Assembly: GCF_023701695.1 (NCBI RefSeq) | Contig: NZ_JAJOZC010000001.1 | Span: forward strand, 3,967,894 to 4,031,893 | DNA from: Streptomyces sp. RKAG290 | GTDB taxonomy: Bacteria; Actinomycetota; Actinomycetes; Streptomycetales; Streptomycetaceae | Length of the DNA: 64,000 nt | Direction of reading: 5' to 3' | Shown here: positions 16,711-25,373 of the stretch, piece after piece | How positions within the stretch are numbered: position 1 is the first letter of the stretch | Layout of the letters: every line of letters begins with the position of its first letter | The notes under the pieces: generated by a model | What the model was told of the DNA's origin: nothing | The model's input: the letters and a program-made list of their open reading frames with translations, nothing else | Databases searched by the model: none | Made by a program: the position numbers and the translations under genes

Positions 16711-16741
16711 TTGCACCTCACGTCACGTCAGGGCTCAGGCT
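16711..16741 (+). promoter_or_regulatory. tipA-like MerR-type promoter
   Basis: TTGCAC (16711-16716), a 19-bp spacer and CAGGCT (16736-16741) form a stretched promoter of the kind MerR proteins untwist. The spacer start CTCACGTCACGT is the same as I recall from the thiostrepton-inducible tipA promoter. It lies 39 bp upstream of the regulator's ATG, so the gene is probably autoregulated. Confidence 0.7.
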
Positions 16742-16779
16742 GGGACACGTACCCACCACGCAGGAAGGAGCGCGGAGCC

Positions 16780-17538
16780 ATGGAGCACTCCGTGGGACAG
16801 GTCGCCGGATTCGCCGGAGTCACGGTGCGCACCCTGCACCACTACGACGGCATCGGGCTGCTCTCGCCCGGCGGACGCAGTCACGCGGGTCACCGGCGTT
16901 ACCAGGACGCCGACCTCGACCGGCTGCAGCAGATCCTGTTCTACCGGGAGCTCGGCTTCCCGCTCGACGAGATCGCGGCACTGCTCGACGACCCGGACGC
17001 GGACCCGCAGGCACACCTGCGCCGCCGGCACGCACTGCTGTCGCACCGGATCGCCGAGCTCCAGCGGATGGCCGCAGCGGTCGAGACAGCCATGGAGGCA
17101 CGGAGGATGGGCATCGATCTCACGCCCGAGGAGAAGTTCGAGGTCTTCGGCGGCAAGGATCCGGAGCGTTACGCGCAGGAGGCCGAGCAGCGCTGGGGCG
17201 GCAGCGACGCCTACGCCGAGTCGCAGCGCCGGACCGCCCGCTACACCAAGGAGGACTGGCAGCGGATGCAGGCGGAGGCCGCCGACTGGGGCGAGCGGTA
17301 CAACGCACTGATGGAGTCCGGTGAGCCGGCCACCGGCGAGCGGGCGATGGACCTCGCCCAGGAGTACCGGAGCCACCTCACGACCTGGTTCTACGACTGC
17401 ACGCCCGGGATCCACCGCGGACTCGGCGAGATGTACGTCGCCGATCCGCGGTTCAAGGCGTTCTACGAGTCGATGCGGCCGGGTCTCGCCGAGCACCTGC
17501 GCGACGCGATCAACGCCAACGCCGAGCGCCAGGAGTGA
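16780..17538 (+). CDS. TipA-like MerR-family transcriptional activator
   Basis: A 252-residue protein with an N-terminal MerR helix-turn-helix (HSVGQVAGFAGVTVRTLHHY, then DGIGLLSPGGRS). A dimerisation coiled coil spans about residues 75-110. The C-terminal TIPAS domain contains MGIDLTPEEKFEVFGG and YTKEDWQRMQAEA. In TipAL the TIPAS domain binds thiopeptide antibiotics and couples to them through cysteine. Here Cys207 (FYDCTPG) is kept, but the residue at the Cys214 position is Gly. Length and promoter match TipAL. It likely senses a peptide or other hydrophobic ligand and activates its own promoter; covalent thiostrepton capture is doubtful. Confidence 0.9.
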   Translation: MEHSVGQVAGFAGVTVRTLHHYDGIGLLSPGGRSHAGHRRYQDADLDRLQQILFYRELGFPLDEIAALLDDPDADPQAHLRRRHALLSHRIAELQRMAAAVETAMEARRMGIDLTPEEKFEVFGGKDPERYAQEAEQRWGGSDAYAESQRRTARYTKEDWQRMQAEAADWGERYNALMESGEPATGERAMDLAQEYRSHLTTWFYDCTPGIHRGLGEMYVADPRFKAFYESMRPGLAEHLRDAINANAERQE

Positions 17539-17600
17539 TCCGGAGCCGCGTCCGGCGGTGAGCCGGAGCCGCGGCGTTCCCCGCCGGGCGGGAGCAGTGC

Positions 17601-17629
17601 TTACGGGGGCGGGGTGCCCGCCCCCGTAA
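17601..17629. terminator. Bidirectional terminator hairpin
   Basis: A perfect 13-bp stem (TTACGGGGGCGGG / CCCGCCCCCGTAA) with a 3-base loop lies between the convergent TipA-like and YbjQ genes. Confidence 0.8.
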
Positions 17630-17635
17630 CGCCGC

Positions 17636-18001
17636 TCAGCTCCTGCTGATCACCGCGGCCGTGCCGTACGCGCAGACCTCCGTGCCCACGTCGGCGGCCT
17701 CGGAGACGTCGAAGCGCATCATCAGCACCGCGTTGGCGCCGCGCGCCTTCGCCTGTTCGACCAGCCGTTCCATGGCCTGGTTGCGGGTCTCGACGAGCGT
17801 CTTGGTCAGCCCCTTGAGCTCGCCGCCGATCATGGACTTCAGCCCGGCACCGATCTGGCTGCCCAGGTGGCGCGAGCGCACGGTCAGGCCGAACACCTCG
17901 CCGATGACCTGGGTCACCTGGTAGCCCGGTACGTCATTGGTGGTGACGACCAGCACATCGGACTGTGCCGTCTGCCCGCCGCCGTAATCCTCAATGCCCA
18001 T
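17636..18001 (-). CDS. YbjQ/DUF74-family protein
   Basis: A 121-residue protein starting MGIEDYGGGQTAQSDVLVVT at ATG 18001. The family core is VPGYQVTQVIGEVFGLTVRS, then LVETRNQAMERLVEQAKARGANAVLMMRFDVS. The E.R..A...L...A...GANA.. signature is characteristic of YbjQ (DUF74, annotated heavy-metal-binding or UPF0145). These small proteins form pentamers, and their function is not known. No membrane segment. The gene diverges from the DedA gene, with about 150 bp between. Confidence 0.88.
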   Translation of the reverse strand: MGIEDYGGGQTAQSDVLVVTTNDVPGYQVTQVIGEVFGLTVRSRHLGSQIGAGLKSMIGGELKGLTKTLVETRNQAMERLVEQAKARGANAVLMMRFDVSEAADVGTEVCAYGTAAVISRS

Positions 18002-18148
18002 GGTGTGGCACCTCCTGGGACCGAGTTTTGCCCCGGTTCGCCCGGTGTGCATCTCCACGGGGCCAGTGGAACCCGGAGGCGCTCCGCGGCGTTGATAGCT
18101 TGAGGCGCCCACACAGCCGCCATCGACCACATCCTGGAGCCCGGACCC

Positions 18149-18853
18149 TTGAATACGCTTGCGCTCGGACCGAGCTGGCTGGACCCGGACCATCTCATCG
18201 GGCAGTTCGGGCTGATCGGTGTGCTGGTCATCGTCTTCGCCGAGTCCGGGCTGCTGATCGGGTTCTTCCTGCCCGGCGACTCCCTGCTGTTCACCACGGG
18301 GCTGCTGGTGACCACGGACAAGCTGCACACCCCGCTGTGGCTGGTCTGCGTCCTGGTCGCGCTGGCCGCGGTCATCGGCGACCAGGTGGGCTACCTCTTC
18401 GGCCGCAAGGTCGGCCCGTCGCTCTTCAACCGCCCGGACTCCCGCCTCTTCAAGCAGGAGAACGTCGAGAAGGCCCACGAGTTCTTCGAGAAGTACGGTC
18501 CGAAGTCGCTGATCCTGGCCCGCTTCGTGCCCGTCGTGCGGACGTTCACGCCGATCATCGCCGGTGTGAGCCGGATGAACTACCGCTCGTTCATCACGTT
18601 CAACATCATCGGCGGGGTCCTGTGGGGCGTCGGCGTGACGCTCCTGGGCGCGGTCCTCGGCAAGATCGAGTTCGTGCACAAGAACATCGAGGCGATGCTG
18701 GTCCTGATCGTGCTGATCTCGGTCGTGCCGATCGGCATCGAGTTCCTGCGCGCCCGCAGCAAGTCGAAGAAGGAAGCCGCCGCGGGCGGCGACGAGCGTG
18801 ACGACCAGGGCCAGGGCCCGGCCGGCCGCCGCGGCCGGCACGCCAAGCGCTGA
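18149..18853 (+). CDS. DedA-family membrane protein
   Basis: A 234-residue inner-membrane protein starting at TTG 18149 (MNTLALGPSWLDPDHLIGQF). It shows the DedA/VTT pattern: the re-entrant FAESGLLIGFFLPGDSLLFT with a conserved Glu and F-P-G-D-S, then GDQVGYLFGRKVGP, and ILARFVPVVRTFTPIIAGVS with the conserved Arg and Pro. The C-terminus is a basic cytoplasmic tail. DedA proteins scramble or flip lipids such as undecaprenyl phosphate and affect proton motive force and antimicrobial tolerance. The exact lipid here is unknown. Confidence 0.92.
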   Translation: MNTLALGPSWLDPDHLIGQFGLIGVLVIVFAESGLLIGFFLPGDSLLFTTGLLVTTDKLHTPLWLVCVLVALAAVIGDQVGYLFGRKVGPSLFNRPDSRLFKQENVEKAHEFFEKYGPKSLILARFVPVVRTFTPIIAGVSRMNYRSFITFNIIGGVLWGVGVTLLGAVLGKIEFVHKNIEAMLVLIVLISVVPIGIEFLRARSKSKKEAAAGGDERDDQGQGPAGRRGRHAKR

Positions 18854-18895
18854 CCGCCCCTCGCGGAGCCGCTTCGCCGTACCGGAGTCAACGCG

Positions 18896-20599
18896 TCAGA
18901 AGCCGCGCGTCCGCTTGGCCGCGCGGCGGTTCGCGCCGCCGACCGCACCCGGCACCCGCATGAACAGCCGGGAGATCTCGCTTCCCAGGTTCACCCCGAT
19001 GGCGATGGCTCCCGCCGTCGCCACCGCGGTCGACAGCGAGGCGAGCCCCCGGTCCAGCTCGTTCTGCGCGATGCCCAGCAGACCGAAGTACGTGGCGGAA
19101 CCGGGCAGCAGCGGGCCGATCGCGGCCGTGATGAACGGCAGCGACGAGGTGTAGCGGTACCGCGAGAACAACTGCCCGAACAGCCCCACCAGACCGGCCG
19201 CCACCGCCGTGGCCGCCACCGGCGAGATATGACCGGTCCGGGCCATCGCCCCGTAGATCACCCAGGCCACCCCGCCGTTCAGGGTCACCGCGAGCACCGT
19301 GGACCGCTCCTGCTGGAGCAGGATCGCGAAGGCCAGGCTCAGCAGCATCGACGCCAGGATCTGGATCACCGGCCGGTCGTGCGTGATGAGGCGCTCCTCC
19401 GGGTTCAGCTGGGCCCCCAGCTGCAGGCCCCCGTAGAGCACCAGCAGCACACCGGCGACGATGCCGATGAAGAAGTACATGACTTCGAGCAGCCGCGCGG
19501 CCGCGGTGATGTAGTAGCCGGTCAGACCGTCCTGCACCCCCGCCACCAGGGCCCGTCCCGGCAGCAGGGCGAACAGCCCACCGGTGATGACCGCCGAGGG
19601 CCGGACGTCGGACCAGTGGGTGAGGGTCAGCGCCACCCCCATCGCGGCGGGCGGCATCGCGGCCGCGACGAACTGGTAGAACTCCGGGAGCCCGCGCCCG
19701 GCACACAGCCAGGCGAGCCGGTCACCGAGCATCGCGCCGAGCGCCGCCACCATGAACACCAGCGCCCCACCGCCGACCAGCACCGATGCCGCGCCGGCGA
19801 GTCCGCCGCCGGCCAGCGTGAGCACCCAGCCGGGGTACGGGTGCCGGTTTCGGCGGATCTCCGCGAGGCGCCGGTAGGCCTCCTCCAGCGAGACCTCGCC
19901 CTCCTCGGTGGTGATGTCGTCGATCAGCCGGAAGACCGCGGCCAGCCGGGTGTAGTCGGTGCCGCGGCGGCGTACGGTACGGCTCGCGGTCACCGGATCG
20001 TCGACCAGCGAGGGCTGGTGCGAGATCGACAGCAGCGTGAACGTGACGGTCGGCTCGCAGCGGTCGAGACCGTAGCTGCGGGTCACGGCGAACATCGCCG
20101 CCTCGACGTCCTCGGCGCCCTCACCGCCGGCGAGCAGCAGCTCCCCGATACGCAGCGTCAGGTCGAGCACGCGCGGCACCGCGGGGCCCACGTCGTCGTG
20201 CTTCTGGACCGGTTCGGGCGCCGGGCGCTCGGCGACCGGCATCCGCAGCATCGTGCGCATCCGGTCCTGCCAAGGGGCCTCCTTGGTCAGCCGGATCATC
20301 GGGATGCCGTGCGCCGGCGTGAAGGCGGCCGGGGAGTCGAAGGCGCTGTAGGTGCGCGGCGGTGCGAAGGCGGAAGCGGTCGTATCCGATCCCGGTGCGG
20401 AACCGGAAGCGGAACCCGCCCCCGGAGCCGGCTCGGGTGCCACCCCGGACGGCAGGGCGAATTCCGACGTCGGATGATCTTCCTCGGTCGGCGGCGCCGG
20501 CCTCCCCACCCCCGCGGGCTGGGAGAAGGCGCTGCGCGCCTCGTCGGACTGGGGCTTCTGGTCCTCCGGACCGCCCTGTTCCGCCACCACTGACCTCAC
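18896..20599 (-). CDS. ThrE-family threonine/serine exporter
   Basis: A 567-residue membrane protein. The first 130 residues are a low-complexity Glu/Pro/Ala/Ser-rich region. It is followed by the ThrE N-terminal domain (LDLTLRIGELLLAGGEGAED, then VEAAMFAVTRSYGLDRCEPT, about residues 145-200). Ten or so hydrophobic helices (about 260-550) cover both the ThrE (DUF1212) and ThrE_2 segments. Known members export threonine and serine using the proton gradient. The long N-terminal extension is typical of Streptomyces copies. The start is taken at the open-frame ATG 20599; a shorter start inside the low-complexity region is possible. Confidence 0.88.
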   Translation of the reverse strand: MRSVVAEQGGPEDQKPQSDEARSAFSQPAGVGRPAPPTEEDHPTSEFALPSGVAPEPAPGAGSASGSAPGSDTTASAFAPPRTYSAFDSPAAFTPAHGIPMIRLTKEAPWQDRMRTMLRMPVAERPAPEPVQKHDDVGPAVPRVLDLTLRIGELLLAGGEGAEDVEAAMFAVTRSYGLDRCEPTVTFTLLSISHQPSLVDDPVTASRTVRRRGTDYTRLAAVFRLIDDITTEEGEVSLEEAYRRLAEIRRNRHPYPGWVLTLAGGGLAGAASVLVGGGALVFMVAALGAMLGDRLAWLCAGRGLPEFYQFVAAAMPPAAMGVALTLTHWSDVRPSAVITGGLFALLPGRALVAGVQDGLTGYYITAAARLLEVMYFFIGIVAGVLLVLYGGLQLGAQLNPEERLITHDRPVIQILASMLLSLAFAILLQQERSTVLAVTLNGGVAWVIYGAMARTGHISPVAATAVAAGLVGLFGQLFSRYRYTSSLPFITAAIGPLLPGSATYFGLLGIAQNELDRGLASLSTAVATAGAIAIGVNLGSEISRLFMRVPGAVGGANRRAAKRTRGF

Positions 20600-20666
20600 T
20601 CATCCATCGGCTGCGCGTGCTCGGTAGCGCTCCTGCCCAGTATGGCCGCGGAGATGGGCACGGACG

Positions 20667-20705
20667 CGAACGGGCGGCACACCGTGAAGGTGTGCCGCCC
20701 GTTCG
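20667..20705. terminator. Terminator hairpin after ppa
   Basis: A perfect 17-bp inverted repeat (CGAACGGGCGGCACACC / GGTGTGCCGCCCGTTCG) with a 5-base loop lies 25 bp downstream of the ppa stop on the minus strand, before the ThrE gene. Confidence 0.82.
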
Positions 20706-20729
20706 TTGCGCGGAATCGCAAGCGGAACG

Positions 20730-21224
20730 TCAGTGCGCGCCGCCCTGCGCCTCCAGGCGCTTGTACGAGTTCTCGATCTCGGCCTCGGCCTCGGTACGGC
20801 CGACCCAGTCGGCGCCCTCGACGGACTTGCCGGGCTCCAGGTCCTTGTAGACCTCGAAGAAGTGCTGGATCTCCAGCCGGTCGAACTCCGAGACGTGGTG
20901 GATGTCGCGCAGGTGCTCCACCCGGGGGTCGGAGGCCGGCACGCACAGCAGCTTGTCGTCGCCGCCTGCCTCGTCCGTCATCCGGAACATGCCGATCGCA
21001 CGGCACTTGATGAGGCAGCCGGGGAAGGTCGGCTCCTCCAGGATGACCAGCGCGTCCAGCGGGTCGCCGTCCTCGCCGAGGGTGTTCTCGACGAAGCCGT
21101 AGTCCGCCGGGTAGCTGGTCGAGGTGAAGAGTCGACGGTCCAGGCGGATCCGGCCGGTCTCGTGATCCACCTCGTACTTGTTCCGCGAACCCTTCGGGAT
21201 CTCGATAACGACGTCGAACTCCAC
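20730..21224 (-). CDS. ppa: Inorganic pyrophosphatase
   Basis: A 164-residue family I soluble pyrophosphatase. It hydrolyses PPi to two phosphates with Mg2+ and pulls biosynthetic reactions forward. It begins with GTG 21224 (VEFDVVIEIPKGSRNKYEVD). GGAGG at 21233-21237 is ideally spaced; an upstream in-frame ATG at 21239 overlaps that ribosome site and is rejected. The signature metal-binding motif DGDPLDALVILEEPTFPGC carries the catalytic aspartates. YPADYGFVENTLG and the C-terminal EAEIENSYKRLEAQ are conserved. Length matches bacterial type I enzymes. Confidence 0.96.
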   Translation of the reverse strand: MEFDVVIEIPKGSRNKYEVDHETGRIRLDRRLFTSTSYPADYGFVENTLGEDGDPLDALVILEEPTFPGCLIKCRAIGMFRMTDEAGGDDKLLCVPASDPRVEHLRDIHHVSEFDRLEIQHFFEVYKDLEPGKSVEGADWVGRTEAEAEIENSYKRLEAQGGAH

Positions 21225-21310
21225 GGGTGGCTCCTCCATGATCAACACATACGACTGATGGTTAAGTGTCCCCCACGGAGATGTGTGCTCGCGAAAGGGG
21301 CTGGTCAACG

Positions 21311-22816
21311 GTGGCCGAGCCGGTGAAAAGACCGTCGATCAAACCGTTCGCCAAGCTGAACAGGGCGGCCCTGACGGACCACCTCAACATGCGGAACGGA
21401 CTGAGCAACTGGCAGTTCACGGCTGTCTCCGCCGCCCTCGGCCTGGCGCTCGCAGCCGGCGCCGTCCTTGCCGCCGGACCCTGGGACTCGGGTCAGCGTA
21501 AGGCCGAGCAGGACTGGGCGGTCGCCCGGGACCGCACAGGTGGCGCACATCACGACCCGGACGCGCCCGCAGGTCCCGACCCCGCACCCAGCGCCGCGGC
21601 CGTACTCGCGGCGCTCGGCACCGGCGTCAACAGGTCCGCGCCGGACGCCCCCGATGCCCCGGACGGCGCAGCGGCCGAACTCCGCGCCGTACTGGGCCCG
21701 CTGCTGAAGAACCCCGCACTCGGCACCCGGCGCAGCGCCGTCGTCATCGACACCGCCACCAACAAGCGGCTGTACGGGCAGGGGGCCGACACCCCGATGA
21801 CGCCCGCCTCCACCGTCAAGATCGCCACCACGGTCGCGGCCCTGACCGCACTCGGCCCCGGCCACCGCATCCCGACGACCGTCCGGGCCACCGCGGACTC
21901 CCGCACCGTGACCCTGGTCGGCGGCGGCGACCCCACCCTGGACCGGGCGGCCCTGCGCGCCCTGGCCGCGGACACCGCACACGCCCTGAAGGACGGCGGG
22001 GTCGACTCGGTCCGGCTCCGCTACGACGCGTCCGCCTACTCCGGGCCCGCGCTCCACCCGATCGGCCCCAACGAGAACATCGCACCCGTGAGCGCCCTGA
22101 TGGTCGACGAGGGGCGCCTCGACGACTCCGCGAGCGGGCCGGCCCCGCGAAGCGGCGACCCGGCCGGGGACGCCGCCCGCGACTTCGGCGAACTGCTGGA
22201 CGAGGCCGGGATCTCCACCGGTTCCGGACCGGAGCCGGGCCGGGCGGCCGCCAAGTCCCGGCCGGTCGCCAGGCACCTGTCCGTCCCGCTGTCCGCCCTC
22301 GTGGAGCGGGCGCTGACCAACAGCGACAACGACATCGCCGAGGCGCTCGCCCGGCAGACCGCGCTGGCCCGCGGCGGACCGGCCGACTTCACCGGCGGCC
22401 GACAGGCCGTCACCGCGCAGCTGAAGAAGCTGAAACTGCCGCTCAAGGGCGTGAAGGTCGCCGACGGCAGCGGACTGGACCGGCAGGACAAGGTGACGGC
22501 CGCCCTGCTCGCCGGCCTCCTCGCCCGCGCGGCCGACCCGGACCACCCCGAACTGCGCCCCGTCCTCACCGGGCTCCCGGTGGCCGGCTTCAGCGGCACC
22601 CTCAGCGGCCGCTACACGACGAAGTCCGGCGGCACCGGGCTGATCCGCGCCAAGACCGGCACCCTCACCGGGGTCAACACCCTCTCCGGCACCGTGGTCG
22701 ACCCACACGGCCGGCTGCTCGCGTTCGCCTTCCTGGCATCGGGCACCACCGCCCCCGCCGAGGCCCAGTCCGCCCTCGACGCCCTCGCCACCGCGCTGGC
22801 CGCCGGCAGACGATGA
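21311..22816 (+). CDS. dacB: D-alanyl-D-alanine carboxypeptidase/endopeptidase (PBP4, S13 family)
   Basis: A 501-residue exported penicillin-binding protein. GTG 21311 (VAEPVKRPSIKPFAK) is preferred. A hydrophobic signal/anchor covers about residues 35-60 (FTAVSAALGLALAAGAVLAA). The three active-site motifs are PASTVKIATTVAAL (SxxK nucleophile), NSDNDIAEAL (SxN) and RAKTGTLTGVNT (KTG). The insert between SxxK and SxN is long, as in class C PBP4 enzymes. It trims peptide stems or cross-links in peptidoglycan outside the membrane. It is divergent from ppa with about 85 bp between. Confidence 0.93.
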   Translation: MAEPVKRPSIKPFAKLNRAALTDHLNMRNGLSNWQFTAVSAALGLALAAGAVLAAGPWDSGQRKAEQDWAVARDRTGGAHHDPDAPAGPDPAPSAAAVLAALGTGVNRSAPDAPDAPDGAAAELRAVLGPLLKNPALGTRRSAVVIDTATNKRLYGQGADTPMTPASTVKIATTVAALTALGPGHRIPTTVRATADSRTVTLVGGGDPTLDRAALRALAADTAHALKDGGVDSVRLRYDASAYSGPALHPIGPNENIAPVSALMVDEGRLDDSASGPAPRSGDPAGDAARDFGELLDEAGISTGSGPEPGRAAAKSRPVARHLSVPLSALVERALTNSDNDIAEALARQTALARGGPADFTGGRQAVTAQLKKLKLPLKGVKVADGSGLDRQDKVTAALLAGLLARAADPDHPELRPVLTGLPVAGFSGTLSGRYTTKSGGTGLIRAKTGTLTGVNTLSGTVVDPHGRLLAFAFLASGTTAPAEAQSALDALATALAAGRR

Positions 22817-22865
22817 GCCGGTCAACACCACACCGCTCAGCGGGCGGAGCACGTACGGTTGACGC

Positions 22866-23998
22866 ATGACGAGCATCGGTGGTGCGGGGATGGTCGACTG
22901 GAATCTCGCGGTTGCGACCGCGACCCGACTTGTTCGGCCGGGGCCCGAGATCAGCCGCGAGGAGGCCCGCGAGGTCGTCGCGGAGCTGCGCAGGCATGCC
23001 AAGGCCGCGGAGGAGCACGTACGTGCCTTCACCCGGATGATCCCGGAGGGGACCGAGCCGGAGGACACCCCGGTCCTGGTCGTGGACCGGGCCGGCTGGA
23101 TCAAGGCGAACGTCGCGGGCTTCCGCGAGCTGCTCCGCCCCCTGCTGGAGAAGATGGAGGAGCGGCGCTCCAGCGGCGCGGGCGGCGCCGTGCTCGGCGC
23201 GGTCGGCTCCAAGGTGACCGGGGTGGAGGTGGGGATGCTGCTGTCGTTCCTGGCCTCCAGGGTGCTCGGCCAGTACGAGACGTTCGCCCCCGCCAGCCGT
23301 GAGCTCCCCGCCTCGTCCGAGGGCGGCGGCAGGCTCCTGCTGGTCGCGCCGAACATCGTCCACGTCGAGCGGGAGCTGGAGGTGGACCCGCACGACTTCC
23401 GCCTCTGGGTCGCCCTCCACGAGGAGACCCACCGCACCCAGTTCACCGCGGTGCCCTGGCTCCGCGACCACCTGCAGGGCGAGATCCAGTCATTCCTCGA
23501 CGAGACCGACGTCGATCCGATGACGGTGCTGGAACGGCTCCGCGAGGCCGCCCAGTCGCTGGCCGGCGGCCGGCCCGAGGCGAGGAGGGCGAGGACGGCG
23601 GGCGCAGCCTCGTCGAGGTCGTCCAGACGCCCGCCCAGCGCGAGATCCTCGGCCGGCTCACCGCGGTGATGTCCCTGCTGGAGGGGCACGCCGACTACGT
23701 GATGGACGGCGTCGGCCCCGAGGTGGTCTCCTCCGTCGGCGAGATCCGGGAGAAGTTCCAGCAGCGCAGGGCGCGCGGCGCGAGCCGCCTCGACCAGGCG
23801 CTGCGCAAGCTCCTGGGACTCGACGCCAAGCTGCGCCAGTACCGGGACGGCGAGCGGTTCGTGCGTGCCGTGGTCGACGAGGTCGGGATGGACGGCTTCA
23901 ACCGGGTCTGGACCTCGCCCAACACCCTCCCGACGAAGGCGGAGATCGCCAAACCGGAGGACTGGATCGCGAGGGTGCACCGTAAGGCAGAGTCATGA
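22866..23998 (+). pseudogene. Zinc-dependent metalloprotease (DUF2342 / F420-associated family), interrupted by a frameshift
   Basis: Two frames together make one protein of about 377 residues. 22866-23579 encodes the N-terminal part, with the zinc motif HEETH (His185, Glu186, His189). The frame starting at 23579 encodes the rest (RSLVEVVQTPAQREILGRLT to the stop at 23998). Restoring one G in the G-rich run at 23577-23580 (GAGG then CGAGG) joins them, and the product then looks like the usual Streptomyces zinc-dependent metalloprotease. As written, translation would run in the wrong frame to 23669. It could be a sequencing or assembly error or a real inactivation. The family is annotated near coenzyme F420 genes, but its substrate is unknown. 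Confidence 0.85.
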
Positions 23999-24199
23999 TC
24001 ACGGCGCGTCCGCGGGCGCGGGGTCACAGGAAAACGCGCCGGTAATCACCCATCCGAGGGACCGTAGGGGCATGGGAAGGCGTGCAATGCTCGATGAACG
24101 GCATTGCTCTGTCACCATCGACGCACTCTGAGTGACGGCACTCTTTCCTGTCCCGGCACTCCGAGGCACCTCTCCAGAACTTCACGAAGGGCACCGGAC

Positions 24200-25291
24200 A
24201 TGGGTCCCCATCCTGCGGTCGCGGCGATACGCCTGGCGGTCCGCCGCGTACTCCACGACGTCATCACCGACTTCGCCGAACAGACCGAACGCACCACGCA
24301 CACCGCACGTGCCCCGCACCCCGAGCTCGCCGAGGCCGGAGCGGGCAGGCGGCGCGCCGCACTCCCCGAACGCCCCGATACCCCGCTGGTACTGGTGGCA
24401 TGCTCCGGTGGCGCCGATTCCATGGCGCTCGCCTCCGCCCTCGCCTTCGAGGCCCGCAAACTCGCCGTCCGGGCCGGCGGCATCACCGTCGACCACGGCC
24501 TCCAGGACGGCTCCGACACCCGGGCCGCCGAGGTCGCCGGCCGCCTCGCCGCCATGGACCTCGACCCGGTCGAGGCCGTCGCGGTCCGGGTCGGACACGG
24601 CGGCGGACCCGAAGCCGCCGCCCGGGACGCCCGCTACGCCGCGCTGGACGCGGCGGCCGAACGCCACGGCGCCGCCGCGGTCCTGCTCGGCCACACCCGT
24701 GACGACCAGGCGGAAACGGTGCTGCTGGGGCTCGCCCGCGGTTCCGGCATCCGCTCCCTGTCCGGCATGGCCGCCGCGTCCGGCCCGGCCGGCCGCTACC
24801 GCCGCCCCTTCCTCCAGCTCGACCGGCAGACCGCCCGCAAGGCCTGTCTGGTCCAGTCCCTGACCGTCTGGGACGACCCGCACAACATCGACCCCGCCTA
24901 CACCCGCTCCCGGCTGCGCCACGAGGGCCTGCCCGCGCTGGAGAAGGCGCTGGGCAAAGGAGTCGTCGAGGCGCTGGCCCGGACGGCGCAGCTCTCCCGG
25001 GACGACGCCGACGCCCTGGACACCTGGGCCGCCGAGGCCGACCGTGATGTTCGCGACGATGCGGGCCGGCTGGAGTGCGCCAAGCTGTACGCCCTGCCGC
25101 CCGCCGTCCGCCGCCGGGTACTGCGCCGTGCGGCCATAGAGGCGGGCTCCCCGGCCGGTTCCCTGTTCGCCCGTCACATCGAGGAAGTCGACCGCCTGAT
25201 CACCGGCTGGCGCGGCCAGCAGGCCATCAACCTCCCCGGCCGCGTCGAAGCCCTGCGCCAGGGTGGCAGACTGGTGATTCGGCAGAGCTGA
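24200..25291 (+). CDS. tilS: tRNA(Ile)-lysidine synthase
   Basis: A 363-residue enzyme that attaches lysine to C34 of the minor tRNA-Ile(CAU), changing its decoding from AUG to AUA. The PP-loop ATPase motif is VACSGGADSMALASALAFEA at about residues 70-90. LLGHTRDDQAETVLLGLARG and RRPFLQLDRQTARKACL follow, and NIDPAYTRSRLRHEGLPALE is typical of TilS. Start ATG 24200 (MGPHPAVAAIRLAV) is chosen; the frame is open to 24104, but that part is unlike the family. hpt follows after about 80 bp, the common tilS-hpt-ftsH arrangement. Confidence 0.95.
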   Translation: MGPHPAVAAIRLAVRRVLHDVITDFAEQTERTTHTARAPHPELAEAGAGRRRAALPERPDTPLVLVACSGGADSMALASALAFEARKLAVRAGGITVDHGLQDGSDTRAAEVAGRLAAMDLDPVEAVAVRVGHGGGPEAAARDARYAALDAAAERHGAAAVLLGHTRDDQAETVLLGLARGSGIRSLSGMAAASGPAGRYRRPFLQLDRQTARKACLVQSLTVWDDPHNIDPAYTRSRLRHEGLPALEKALGKGVVEALARTAQLSRDDADALDTWAAEADRDVRDDAGRLECAKLYALPPAVRRRVLRRAAIEAGSPAGSLFARHIEEVDRLITGWRGQQAINLPGRVEALRQGGRLVIRQS

Positions 25292-25373
25292 CGCACAAGC
25301 GGCTGACATGCAGGCGAGCGGCCGCGCAGGTCCGGGACACCACCGGGCCCGGCAGGCAAAGAAAGAGACGCGG

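Noticed and set aside
15247..16779. Upstream half of the long plus-strand frame containing the TipA-like gene
   Set aside because: It is antisense to the ClC gene, and similarity to MerR proteins begins only at ATG 16780, after a tipA-type promoter.
20667..20705. 17-bp perfect inverted repeat considered as transposon ends
   Set aside because: The arms are only 5 bp apart and follow the ppa stop, so it is a terminator hairpin.
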